Shown piece after piece: positions 8,846 through 18,632 of a stretch of 64,000 bases of DNA (within the stretch, counting starts at the first letter, position 1; every line of letters begins with the position of its first letter). Origin of the DNA: Bryobacteraceae bacterium. GTDB lineage: Bacteria; Acidobacteriota; Terriglobia; Bryobacterales; Bryobacteraceae. The notes under the pieces were generated by a model, which saw only the letters and a list, made by a program, of their open reading frames with translations, was not told the DNA's origin and ran no database searches. A program made the position numbers and the translations under genes. Where the stretch lies: positions 1 to 64,000 of the forward strand of contig JAICJH010000021.1 of NCBI GenBank assembly GCA_025928545.1, in the 5' to 3' direction.

Positions 8846-10717
8846 CTATTGGTAAACGTTGCGGCCCTTCATTGCGGCGTCGGGTTGCATTCCGAATTCG
8901 TGCAGGATGGTAACTGTCAGATCTTTCAGTTGCGGATTGGTTAGCCGCGGCGTGCGCGTGCCCAGCAGAACGCCGGGGACCGCGGCGGCGGAGATGCAAT
9001 GATCGGCGACCCATGCATCTGTATTTTCGCGAATCACGTCTGCCGGAATACCGCCCAGGGCGGTTTCCCACGACGCGCGGTAGCCTGGGGCGTAGCCAAC
9101 GATCAGATCCGGGGCGTATCGGCTATTGGTTTTCGCCGGCGACGAGACGTCGGCCACGGCAAGTTGTCCGGTATCGGGATCGCGCAGATTGGCCAATCGC
9201 CGCGAAAGGTCGGCGAGGAGAGCGTCTCGATCGTCCGGCCTCACGATGCCGTTCGGTTCCCTGCCCGCGAGGTTCAGATAGAGGGCATTCAGGCCCATAG
9301 CGTAAGCCTTCGTTCGTTTCCAGTCTATGTTCGCAAACGTCCCGCTTCCGCCGCTGACCGATAAGAACCCCTCGCGGGCCAGCCAGCTGTTGAGGTTAAC
9401 CCCACGATTGAATGCGGCGAAACCATGATCGGACATTACGATGACATCCGCGGCGCCGGCGCGATCCAGAACCATGCCGATATCGCGATCAACCGTTCGA
9501 TAGGTTTCCAACAGTTCGTCATCGTGGCGTCCCCACAGCATGTGTGAGTTCTGGTCGATCTCGGAGAAATAGAAAAACAGAAAACCTCCGCGAAACCGAT
9601 CCAGGGCATCGCGGAGCAGCCTGGTGTGTTCTTCGGAAACGAGTCGGCTTTGAGCCAGGTATTCCGGCAGATCGAACACGCCCTGGCGCAACGCGGCCGT
9701 GTCTTCTTCGATCCCCTGGGTGTAATACGATCCGGTGCGAGCGGCGAGATCCTTGCCGTAACTTGCCGGTGCGGCGACCGGCAATGCGGGGTCAGTTGGA
9801 TCGATATTCAGGGGCGACCGGTAAATGCGGATACCCGGCGTTAATTGCTGGACGTACAACCGGAACATCCCCGTAGCGCCGGCGATATCGCCAAGCAGGG
9901 GAAAGCGAACGTGAATCCATGGCGACCATTCCCCCTGCTTCAACACGAACTGCTGCCTGCCGATCTGGAATCGCGCGGCCATGGCGTCTTCATCGATATC
10001 GGCAACCAGATCGAGGCGCGTCGGGCTGTGGTCCCGCCGCAGAGAATTGGCCGGCCCCTGCACCGGAAGGACGACCCGGTGATTGGCTGCCGAAACCGGC
10101 ACCATACGGCCTCCGGAGACCTCACTGCCTTTTTCCAGGGGGTCGTCCGTGTAATAGGTGAACGTGCCGAAGGTACCTTCCAGGTCCGGCGTGCCCATGC
10201 CGGCGAGTGCGAAACCGGAATTCTGAACCGGTGGATAATTCGTGGGCATGCGAATCACACTCACCGGGATTCCGGCGGCCGAGAGTATTTCCCAAAAGGC
10301 GCGACCCTGCCGAAACGAGCGCACGCGCGCAGAGGAAAGCGGCAGAAGCCAGGGTCCGATCGAGAAGGTATGGGCCGGCCCGACGACTTCAGCCATTGAG
10401 GATATCGGCTGAAGGGTCGACGGCTCGCGGTGCACGAAATCAAAGATGCCGTGTTCGGCGGGATCGGTCCCCGTGATGAAGGTCGACCAGGCAACGGGGC
10501 TTTGCGGTGGAGTAGTTGTGGCGAGCCGTGAGATTCCGCCGCGATCGCGCAGCCGCCGTAAGTTGGGCAGTTCAGTCCAGTGGCGTTCGATAAAGTTTGG
10601 ATCCATGCCGTCAACGCCCAGCACGATGACGGATTTCGCATAGGCAGGGGAGTCATGGTGAGCGCAGCCAGCCAAAAACGCCAGTACGATGGCACAGGAG
10701 AGCGCTGATCGCATCAT
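8846..10717 (-). CDS. Alkaline phosphatase superfamily / COG3379-like phosphohydrolase, lipoprotein
   Basis: MMRSALSCAIVLAFLAGCAHH lipobox; VLGVDGMDPNFIERHWTELPNLRRL; TTPPQSPVAWSTFITGTDPAEHGIFDF; DVIVMSDHGF. ATGA overlap with upstream gene. Confidence 0.82.
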   Translation of the reverse strand: MMRSALSCAIVLAFLAGCAHHDSPAYAKSVIVLGVDGMDPNFIERHWTELPNLRRLRDRGGISRLATTTPPQSPVAWSTFITGTDPAEHGIFDFVHREPSTLQPISSMAEVVGPAHTFSIGPWLLPLSSARVRSFRQGRAFWEILSAAGIPVSVIRMPTNYPPVQNSGFALAGMGTPDLEGTFGTFTYYTDDPLEKGSEVSGGRMVPVSAANHRVVLPVQGPANSLRRDHSPTRLDLVADIDEDAMAARFQIGRQQFVLKQGEWSPWIHVRFPLLGDIAGATGMFRLYVQQLTPGIRIYRSPLNIDPTDPALPVAAPASYGKDLAARTGSYYTQGIEEDTAALRQGVFDLPEYLAQSRLVSEEHTRLLRDALDRFRGGFLFFYFSEIDQNSHMLWGRHDDELLETYRTVDRDIGMVLDRAGAADVIVMSDHGFAAFNRGVNLNSWLAREGFLSVSGGSGTFANIDWKRTKAYAMGLNALYLNLAGREPNGIVRPDDRDALLADLSRRLANLRDPDTGQLAVADVSSPAKTNSRYAPDLIVGYAPGYRASWETALGGIPADVIRENTDAWVADHCISAAAVPGVLLGTRTPRLTNPQLKDLTVTILHEFGMQPDAAMKGRNVYQ

Positions 10718-12744
10718 GAGGGATTGAAGACGGACTTGCCGTCCATCCACGCCGGTGCCGCCAGCCCGAACAAATCGAGCGCGGTCGGAGCCATATCCTC
10801 AATCCCCGGATTGTCGCTGTCGATCTTACGGCTGCTGAACAGGACACCGGGCACCAGCACAGGATCCACGCAGTGATCGCCGCTCCAGGCTTTTGGATTG
10901 TCTTCGATCACTCGCGCCGTAACCTTCCCCACTGCCGCATCCCAGGATGTGCGGTAGCCCTCGTTATAGCCAATGATCAGATCCGGAGCGGCTCCCAGAT
11001 ACGGCCCTTTATACAACTTGTCGGTTGCGTAAGCCTGGCGGATGGCTGTCTCGCCGTGTTCATCATCCTGCAAACCTGACAGCCTCGCGACCAACTCAGC
11101 CTTCAGCCCTTCCGCCTCCGCCCCGGGCGCCACAATCCCGCAAGATTCGCGTCCCCGCAGATTCAGATACAGGCCGCTCAACCCAAGACAATACGCGCGC
11201 GTGCGACTCCAATCCACGCCTTCAAAATAACGCCCGCTCTCATCGATTCCTTCCACCATCGCCAGATAGCCATTGCGATGCAGCCACGAGTTCAGATTCA
11301 CGGCCCTGCGGAATGCACAAAAGCCATGATCGGAGAGCGCGAACAGAACGGTTCCCTCATCCACGCTGGCCATCGCCTTGCCGAGCAGGCGGTCCATCCT
11401 GCGATAAAGATCCTCGATGGCGCCGGACCAGCGTCGATCACCATTCCCGTCCAGATGCCGGAAAAACATGTGCTGCACACGATCGCTCGTATCGAAGACG
11501 CAGGCCACTACGCCGCGTTTCGTATGCGCAAGGGCATTGTCGAACATCGCCTCGCGCTCGTCCATGATGCTGTAGGCCTGGGCAAGAAACTCAGCTTCGT
11601 CGATGGCGCCTTCATTGAGCGCCCAGGTGTCTTCCGCCATGCCGACGGTAGCGAATGACCCGAGCAGCTTCGCCAGGTAAGCCGAGTAGTAAGAGGGATG
11701 GCTGATCGGCAGCGCGGGACTTTCGGGGTCGATCTGAACAGGCGTTACATACAAAGAAACTTCGGGCGACGCTTCGGTCAATAAAAAGCGCGCAATCCCG
11801 CGAATCCCGACACCGGGAACTGCGTTGAACGCAAGGCGCATCCAGGGCGTGTACTCACCGCGCTGGAGCGTGCAGACTTCGCCACCGATTTCCAGCAGCG
11901 CGGAATCGCCAGACGCGTGAATGGTAAGCCGAAAAGGCAGCGCAAGAACTCCGCCGCCTTCGAGCAACTCATTGTCCGGCCCGTCCAGCGTGCCTTCGAA
12001 ATGCGAGTCGACCGGCCGCAATACGCATCGTGCGCCGCCTTCGGTTTCCGGCCGTTCCGAACGCGTACTGAACAAGGTGAAGCTGCCCTGCGTGCCGCGC
12101 AGATCCGGCGTACACATCGCGGAAAGCAGCCGGCCATTGAAGTCTTCCGGCGGGAACGTGATGGGAACCCGCAGAATCGTACTCGCGACCGAATGCTCCC
12201 CGAGAATTTTCCAAAACGATTCGCTCTTGCGCCGCATCTCAACAGCGGGACGAGAGAGCGGCAGGCGCAGGCGGCCAAGCCGCAGAACGCGCCGCGCGGG
12301 GCGGACTTTCGAGGCCGACAGTTCGGGAATATACGTCTTCAGGCTGCGATTCAGAAAATCGAAAATATTGTGTTTGGCCGGACTCACGCCGGTTGCAAAA
12401 GTCGACCAGGCGACAGGAGATAAGGCGGGAAACGTCGTGCGCAGCCGATGAAATGAACCCCGTTCTTTCAGGCGGCTGAAGTTCGGCAGTTTGCCCGCGG
12501 CCATGTAATGCTCGGTGAGACCCGGATCCAGGCCATCGAGCCCCAGAAAAATAATGCGCCGGACTTTGGCCCTGCGCAGACTCAGCCGTCTGCGAAATGC
12601 AGCGCGTACGGCCCGGAACGGCCAGAGCAGAAGTGCGGCCGCCGTCAGAAAAAACGATGCGATCAGGCTGAGGAAGGAACCGAGAAATGCGAAGCCCGCG
12701 CCCGGCCCGATATACGCGAAGTGGGGCGACAGGGGAACCGGCAT
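10714..12744 (-). CDS. Alkaline phosphatase superfamily / COG3379-like phosphohydrolase, membrane anchored
   Basis: N-terminal TM; IFLGLDGLDPGLTEHYMAAGKLPNFSRL; TTFPALSPVAWSTFATGVSPAKHNIFDF; LFALSDHGFCAF. Paralogous to the downstream gene. Confidence 0.82.
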   Translation of the reverse strand: MPVPLSPHFAYIGPGAGFAFLGSFLSLIASFFLTAAALLLWPFRAVRAAFRRRLSLRRAKVRRIIFLGLDGLDPGLTEHYMAAGKLPNFSRLKERGSFHRLRTTFPALSPVAWSTFATGVSPAKHNIFDFLNRSLKTYIPELSASKVRPARRVLRLGRLRLPLSRPAVEMRRKSESFWKILGEHSVASTILRVPITFPPEDFNGRLLSAMCTPDLRGTQGSFTLFSTRSERPETEGGARCVLRPVDSHFEGTLDGPDNELLEGGGVLALPFRLTIHASGDSALLEIGGEVCTLQRGEYTPWMRLAFNAVPGVGIRGIARFLLTEASPEVSLYVTPVQIDPESPALPISHPSYYSAYLAKLLGSFATVGMAEDTWALNEGAIDEAEFLAQAYSIMDEREAMFDNALAHTKRGVVACVFDTSDRVQHMFFRHLDGNGDRRWSGAIEDLYRRMDRLLGKAMASVDEGTVLFALSDHGFCAFRRAVNLNSWLHRNGYLAMVEGIDESGRYFEGVDWSRTRAYCLGLSGLYLNLRGRESCGIVAPGAEAEGLKAELVARLSGLQDDEHGETAIRQAYATDKLYKGPYLGAAPDLIIGYNEGYRTSWDAAVGKVTARVIEDNPKAWSGDHCVDPVLVPGVLFSSRKIDSDNPGIEDMAPTALDLFGLAAPAWMDGKSVFNPS

Positions 12745-12793
12745 TCGATCACCATGTTAACGCGGAGTAAAATCGAGACGGAACCGATCCCAA

Positions 12794-14476
12794 GTGACGC
12801 GGAACATACCTGTACTGCCGCTGATTCTCGCCGCGCTCGCCTGCCTTTCGCGCGCGTACGGCCAGACCTCCTCCACTCCGGTCATTCTCATCTCAATCGA
12901 CACGCTGCGTGCCGATCATCTGAGCGCCTACGGATACAAGCCGATCAAGACGCCGAACATCGATTCTTTCGCGGAACACGGCACGCTTTTCACACAGGCG
13001 GATTGCCAGATTCCTTTCACAATGCCGTCGCACGCTTCGATGCTGACTTCCGTCTATCCGTTCGAAAATCAGGTGGAAGAGAATGCCGTGGCCATGCCGC
13101 CGGGCGCGGTCACGCTCGCTTCGGTCCTGCGCTCGCACGGCTACAAAACGGGCGCATTCATCGGCACGGTTTTCATGGAAAAAGAGATGGGCCTCGATCA
13201 GGGTTTCGACTTTTACGACAGCCCGTTCCATTACGATGCCTTCTCACCAATCTCCGGCACGATGTTTCTGGGCGCGACACCGGGCAGTCCAAATGCCGGC
13301 AAAGACCGGCGCGATGGCGCGCTGGTGATTCGCTCCGCGCGCCAGTGGCTGGCGGCCAACAGCAGTCAGCCTCTGTTCGCGTTTGTGCATTTGTTCGACA
13401 TGCATAAGCCCTACCGCAACGGCTATGACGGGCAGCTCGCGTATGTCGACCGCCTGATCGGTACGTTCAAACAGTCCCTCATCCAGGCAGGCCTGTGGGA
13501 CAAAGCGCTTGTCATCCTGGTGGCGGATCACGGCGAAAGTCTGGGCGACCACGGTGAATCCAGCCACGGCTATTTCATTTACGAGAGCACCCTGCATGTG
13601 CCTCTGATCGTCCACTGGCCGGTGGGCACATCGAACCACCCGGCACGCATCGACGATCCCGTCGGCCTGATCGACGTTGCACCCACGATTTTGGATTTCC
13701 TGCATCTGCCGACGCCGACCTCATTTGAGGGCAACAGTTTGCTGGGCGGACGCGGCCCGGCCGGGGTCTACGGCGAGAGCGTCCATGCTCATGACGCATT
13801 CGGATGGGCGCCGCTGCGGAGTCTGCGCGCGGGGGCGTTCAAGTACATTGAAGCTCCCCGGCCTGAGCTTTACAATTTGCAGACCGATCCGCATGAACTG
13901 ACTAACCTCTATGTCAAAGGCTCGCCGAAAGCAACCGAGTTGCGCGGCGAGTTGATGAAACTGCTGGCGCGGTATGCTCCCAAAAAGCCTGTGTCCGGGA
14001 GAACGCCGTCCCCTGCCGCGCGGGCACTGCTGGATTCGCTTGGATATCTCTCCGCTGGTCCGAAAACCGCGCGGGGCACACCGGAACCCGATCCGAAAGA
14101 CCGACTACCGGAGTTCCGCATGTATGAGGACGCCCAGTTGCAGCTCTACCATCGCAAGACCGCGCAGGCCATTGCGACGCTTCGGCAAATACTGACCCGC
14201 GATCCCGGCAATCTTCTGGCCCGGCGCGATCTTGCCGCTGCCTATGTGGAAACCGGCGATTTCGCCAAAGCAAGGCCGGCCTTCCAACAGGTATTGACCG
14301 CGGCCCCCGAGGACTACATGGCGAACTACGAACTGGGCTTCGTGGAAGAGCGGCTGGGGCTATTGAAAGAAGCTAAGGAGCATCTGGAAACTGCCTGCCG
14401 CATCGCGCCGGAGTCTAAGCAGTCGCGGGATGAATTGGGGGTTGTGGATAAGAAACTGAGTTCAGCCGGACGCTGA
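12794..14476 (+). CDS. Sulfatase-like hydrolase/transferase with C-terminal TPR region
   Basis: VILISIDTLRADHLSAYGY, PFTMPSHASMLTSVYPFENQ, VADHGESLGDHGESSHG; C-terminal tandem TPR-like helices. Signal peptide at N-term. Confidence 0.85.
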   Translation: MTRNIPVLPLILAALACLSRAYGQTSSTPVILISIDTLRADHLSAYGYKPIKTPNIDSFAEHGTLFTQADCQIPFTMPSHASMLTSVYPFENQVEENAVAMPPGAVTLASVLRSHGYKTGAFIGTVFMEKEMGLDQGFDFYDSPFHYDAFSPISGTMFLGATPGSPNAGKDRRDGALVIRSARQWLAANSSQPLFAFVHLFDMHKPYRNGYDGQLAYVDRLIGTFKQSLIQAGLWDKALVILVADHGESLGDHGESSHGYFIYESTLHVPLIVHWPVGTSNHPARIDDPVGLIDVAPTILDFLHLPTPTSFEGNSLLGGRGPAGVYGESVHAHDAFGWAPLRSLRAGAFKYIEAPRPELYNLQTDPHELTNLYVKGSPKATELRGELMKLLARYAPKKPVSGRTPSPAARALLDSLGYLSAGPKTARGTPEPDPKDRLPEFRMYEDAQLQLYHRKTAQAIATLRQILTRDPGNLLARRDLAAAYVETGDFAKARPAFQQVLTAAPEDYMANYELGFVEERLGLLKEAKEHLETACRIAPESKQSRDELGVVDKKLSSAGR

Positions 14477-14707
14477 ATCAGATAGCGAATCGCGGCAATC
14501 GACGCAGATCAATTCGTGGCCGACAAATCCCGCGCGGCCTTCCGGTGTCGTCACCCATGGCCGGTTCATCCAGGGCGGATTATGCCGGACATGCTGGCAG
14601 TGCCCGCATTCCAGTTCCGCAGTCCAATCGCCGAATTCGTCCTGCGCGAAACCGACAATCTTCCGTTTGACGTCAGCGACGCCGCTCAGCGCGTGCCCCA
14701 TTCCCAC
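14462..14707 (-). CDS. DUF3565-like small protein
   Basis: VKRKIVGFAQDEFGDWTAELECGHCQHVRHNPPWMNRPWVTTPEGRAGFVGHELICVDC resembles DUF3565; Cys/His rich. Confidence 0.75.
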   Translation of the reverse strand: MGMGHALSGVADVKRKIVGFAQDEFGDWTAELECGHCQHVRHNPPWMNRPWVTTPEGRAGFVGHELICVDCRDSLSDSASG

Positions 14708-15177
14708 ATGCCGAACATAACGCTTTGCGAAACGGGATGTCCCAACTGGCGGGCGAGCATCGTGATCTGTCCGCGATGGTGCGCGTCATGCGCCACCAGG
14801 TAACCGAAGAAGCTGGCCACGTCCGGTTTGAAGCCTTTGATATTCCCGCCGCCACTGAGGGAATCGCGCAGCGTGGCTTCGAGAGCCTTGCAGCTTGCTT
14901 CGAGCGCCAGAATCGCTTCGGCTTTCGTGACGGTGGCGGGTTCCAGCTTCTCCGGCAGGTCCTTCGCGCCCGACGACTTTAACCACATCAGACGCACATT
15001 GTGCATATGCGCGGTAATGGATGCGATGTCGCGCCCTTTCCCGCCTGGAAGTTTGGCGCGCCACGCTTCGTCCGGCACACCCTGAATCAGATATATATTA
15101 ATGCGATTGTTGGTAGCGTAAGCGCCCGTCAAGCCATCCGCAACCACGAATGGAACCGGCGGTTTCTTTGCAGGCAT
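14686..15177 (-). CDS. DinB family protein
   Basis: Four-helix DinB-like pattern; GYLVAHDAHHRGQITMLARQLGHP metal-binding His motif. Confidence 0.85.
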   Translation of the reverse strand: MPAKKPPVPFVVADGLTGAYATNNRINIYLIQGVPDEAWRAKLPGGKGRDIASITAHMHNVRLMWLKSSGAKDLPEKLEPATVTKAEAILALEASCKALEATLRDSLSGGGNIKGFKPDVASFFGYLVAHDAHHRGQITMLARQLGHPVSQSVMFGMWEWGTR

Positions 15178-15181
15178 GCCT

Positions 15182-15970
15182 TTAATTATCCGACGGCTTC
15201 TCCACGTGGTCGATCACGATCGTTTCCACCGGACCTTTGGTGGCTTCCAGTTTCAGGCCGAGGCCCTGAATAGACGCCAGGATGGATGACACAACGTCCG
15301 GACGCTGTTCATCCGACGCGTATTCATACTTAAAATCGAAGAATCCCGAGATCCCGGTCTGGTCGAGCACTGGCCTTGTCAGATACCGGCTCAGCCGGGA
15401 AGCCAGGATTGGCATGGAAATATTCTCACCCGCGATTCCGTCTCCCGTAATCATGCCGCCCCGCGGACTACCAACCCAGGAAAAGTCGCTCTTCCCAATG
15501 TCTTTGGCGGTATCCAGCTTCAGCGCCTTGCCGTTCTTCGTCAGAACATAAACGGAACCCTGAGTGACATCCTTGCGTGCCTTCAGTTGGAACCGGTCGG
15601 CCAGGAGTGTCTGCAACATCTGGCGTTGCTCCTCGTTGGGTGCGGCTTTTGCAGAAAGTGGCGCCGCCTGGCTCGACTTCGCCGTGGCTGGCGGGCGCGC
15701 TTCGATCTCGAAGCGGGTGTCGTGGATCCATTCCGGGCCGCCGGAGATTTGAAATGCCTGGATGTCGAACGCGTTCATCATCAAATATTCGAGTGTGCAT
15801 CCGTGACACACTACCCGGCCTCCGGGATACGTATACATGCCATTGACTTCCATCCGGCCGCCACTGGTTGCAGCGGGCCTGACGGAAGCCACTTCAAACG
15901 CAGGATTTTGAGCAATCAGACCCACGGGGGCAAGCACGATGCTGAAAACAATAAATGCCGAAATTCGCAT
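15182..15970 (-). CDS. TIGR03435-type protein
   Basis: Signal peptide then PAFEVASVRPA...GGRVVCHGCTLEYLMMNAFDIQAFQISGGPEWI...RQMLQTLLADRFQLK. Confidence 0.85.
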   Translation of the reverse strand: MRISAFIVFSIVLAPVGLIAQNPAFEVASVRPAATSGGRMEVNGMYTYPGGRVVCHGCTLEYLMMNAFDIQAFQISGGPEWIHDTRFEIEARPPATAKSSQAAPLSAKAAPNEEQRQMLQTLLADRFQLKARKDVTQGSVYVLTKNGKALKLDTAKDIGKSDFSWVGSPRGGMITGDGIAGENISMPILASRLSRYLTRPVLDQTGISGFFDFKYEYASDEQRPDVVSSILASIQGLGLKLEATKGPVETIVIDHVEKPSDN

Positions 15971-16046
15971 ATTGGGCCCTCGGTCTATAGACGTTAGACA
16001 TTGTCTGGGCGTTGGCTGGAATTTTGCCTTGGCGGAAGATTGTGCC

Positions 16047-16979
16047 CTATCTGGCTTTGCGTATCAGGTCGATCTGCGTTTGCAAATCCTTTGAAGCGTT
16101 TTCGGCCGCAGTCGCATTTTCAGCTTTCACTTTTTTATCGCGAGTGTAGCCGACATAATCCAGCCAGCCTTGCGACCGCTTTTCCCGAGCCGCTTTCACG
16201 ACCGCGTACAGAGGATCGGCCTGTATGCGCGAGACCTCGACACTCAGCGGATTTTGCGGAACATCGACGCGGAGATCCTTCAGGATGGCCCGTGTCATCG
16301 CCAGGTGACCTGACAGATCCGGATGAATACCGTCTTTCGTGAAGCTCTGGCGATATGCCTTTAGCGCTGTGTGCAGGTCGATCACGGTCACATCTCCGGC
16401 GGCTAATGTCATTTCCCAGGCAGCATAGTCGACAAGCACGTCATCGTACTTCTCATACGGCGCTTTGTAGCTGAAATCCGGAGCGTTTTCATCGACGGCT
16501 GTCTTCACCGCGACTCGTTCAAAGGGTGGCGGCGTCAGCAGAATTACCCGCGCCGATCTCGCCCGCGCCGCTGCGATCAGATCCCGAATTCCCTTCTGGA
16601 AAGCGGTCATCCGTTCCGGACTTTGCGGATGATAGATGCCGTCGTTCATGCCGTAGCAGGCAATAACGACCTTCGGATGCACCAGATCGAGGGCGCGTTT
16701 CAGGCGTTCCGCGAGACACGGCCTTGGAAAAGGATGGTCGTTTTCAGTCAGACACGAAACAGTTTCGCTCGCCAGCCCGATGCCGACGAAATCGAAGCGG
16801 CTCGACGTGTATTGCTTATCGAGATAGTATTCCGCGAAAGTGATGTAATCGCCCGCCTGAGTGATGCTGTCGCCCAGCCACAGAACTTTCTGGCCGGAGA
16901 GCGGTGCGTTTTTCTGCGCGAGCCCGGAATGACAGAGGCACACGAAAACGATCGGGCACCAGAAGGACAGGCTTCGCAT
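16047..16979 (-). CDS. SGNH/GDSL hydrolase family protein
   Basis: Signal peptide; KVLWLGDSITQAGDYITFAEYYL, YGMNDGIY, KDGIHPDLSGHLAM (blocks I, III, V). Confidence 0.85.
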   Translation of the reverse strand: MRSLSFWCPIVFVCLCHSGLAQKNAPLSGQKVLWLGDSITQAGDYITFAEYYLDKQYTSSRFDFVGIGLASETVSCLTENDHPFPRPCLAERLKRALDLVHPKVVIACYGMNDGIYHPQSPERMTAFQKGIRDLIAAARARSARVILLTPPPFERVAVKTAVDENAPDFSYKAPYEKYDDVLVDYAAWEMTLAAGDVTVIDLHTALKAYRQSFTKDGIHPDLSGHLAMTRAILKDLRVDVPQNPLSVEVSRIQADPLYAVVKAAREKRSQGWLDYVGYTRDKKVKAENATAAENASKDLQTQIDLIRKAR

Positions 16980-17114
16980 CGCTACCAATGATACCGATCT
17001 TCGGTGGGACCCGGTGCCGAACCCCGCCAAATCGGCACAACCAAAGACAAAAGTCTTACAAATCGGGCTGCGCCGGTTGCCGGATTCCCATGTGACAATA
17101 TAAGGGTAAATAAA

Positions 17115-18590
17115 GTGTCAACCAATCACCCTACCATCATTCAGGGAGGCATGGGCATTGCCGTGTCGAACTGGCGGCTGGCATCAGCCGTATCGGGACT
17201 CGGCCAGTTGGGCGTCGTCTCAGGTACCGCTCTCGATCAGGTTTTCGCCCGGCGGCTTCAGGATGGCGATCCGGGCGGCCATATGCGCCGCGGCGTCGAT
17301 CAATTTCCCTTCCCCGAGATGGCAAAACGGATTTGGGACACCTGGTTTATACCCGGCGGTAAGGCTGACACCCAGCCTTATAAACGGCCCACTCCCGCTA
17401 CAAAAGACGGTCCACGCGATGTGCGGGAACTCTGCATTGTTGCAAATTTTGTCGAAGTTTTCCTGGCGCGCGAAGGCCACGATAATCCCGTTGGCATCAA
17501 TTATCTGGAAAAAATTCAGCTGCCGCTGCTGCCTTCGATGTATGGCGCGATGCTCGCCGGCGTCGCTTACGTGCTGATTGGCGCCGGCATTCCACTGAAA
17601 ATCCCCGGCGTTCTGGATGCTCTTGCCCTTCACGAACCGGCGGCTTATCCTCTGCCCGTAACCGGCTCGCAGGAAGGCGACGACACCATGATGACGTTCG
17701 TGCCTGCCGAGTATATGGAAGGCGCTCATCCACCGTTGCGGCGGCCGGATTTTCTCGCCATTATTGCGTCCAACACTCTCGCCCTCACCATGGTCAAACG
17801 GGCGAACGGCAAGGTGAATGGCTTCATCGTCGAAGGTCCCACGGCCGGCGGGCATAATGCCCCGCCCCGCGGCAAGCCCGTCTTCAATGATGACGGCGAA
17901 CCTGTGTACGGTGAACGCGATGTGGTCGATCTGGTCAAACTGCGGGAACTGGATGTACCTTTCTGGCTGGCCGGCGGTTATGGACGCCCGGATAAAGTGC
18001 GGGAAGCGCTCGACAACGGCGCGGCCGGCGTACAGGTGGGAACGGCCTTCGCGTTCTGCAACGAATCCGGCCTGACCCGCGAGTACAAGAATGAGGTTCT
18101 GAAAGTTGTAGCGGCGGGCAGCGCGCGGGTTGTTACCGACCCCGTTGCTTCGCCGACCAATTTTCCGTTCAAGGTGGTCCGTCTCCAGGGGTCGGTCACG
18201 GAACCCGATGTCTATGCGGGGCGGCCGCGCATCTGCGATCTGGGCTATCTCCGCGAGGCCTACCGCACGGCTGTGGGCGCGATCGGTTACCGCTGCGCCG
18301 CCGAGCCGGTCACGGTGTACAAATCGAAGGGCGGCAAGACCGAGAACACGGTGGGCCGCAAGTGCCTGTGCAACGCACTGATGGCCAATATCGGCCTACC
18401 ACAGCTGCGCAACAAGTACGTCGAGAAAGGCCTGATCACTTCCGGAGACGACCTGAGTGAACTGGCCCCGTACCTGCCCGCCGAAGGCTGGATCTACAGC
18501 GCGTCGGATGTGATCGATAAGCTGATGAGCGAATTGTCGGACCTCGGAGAGGCTCTGACCAGCATGTGCGAAACTCCTGTGCTTGCCTGA
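17115..18590 (+). CDS. Nitronate monooxygenase / 2-nitropropane dioxygenase family flavoprotein (GTG start)
   Basis: IIQGGMGIAVSNWRLASAVSGLGQLGVVSGTALD; VEGPTAGGHNAPPRG; LAGGYGRPDKVREALDNGAAGVQVGTAFAFCNESG. Confidence 0.87.
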   Translation: MSTNHPTIIQGGMGIAVSNWRLASAVSGLGQLGVVSGTALDQVFARRLQDGDPGGHMRRGVDQFPFPEMAKRIWDTWFIPGGKADTQPYKRPTPATKDGPRDVRELCIVANFVEVFLAREGHDNPVGINYLEKIQLPLLPSMYGAMLAGVAYVLIGAGIPLKIPGVLDALALHEPAAYPLPVTGSQEGDDTMMTFVPAEYMEGAHPPLRRPDFLAIIASNTLALTMVKRANGKVNGFIVEGPTAGGHNAPPRGKPVFNDDGEPVYGERDVVDLVKLRELDVPFWLAGGYGRPDKVREALDNGAAGVQVGTAFAFCNESGLTREYKNEVLKVVAAGSARVVTDPVASPTNFPFKVVRLQGSVTEPDVYAGRPRICDLGYLREAYRTAVGAIGYRCAAEPVTVYKSKGGKTENTVGRKCLCNALMANIGLPQLRNKYVEKGLITSGDDLSELAPYLPAEGWIYSASDVIDKLMSELSDLGEALTSMCETPVLA

Positions 18591-18632
18591 GACACGTCGC
18601 GCCCGTGCGATGCTGGTTTTTGCAACCGCAAC

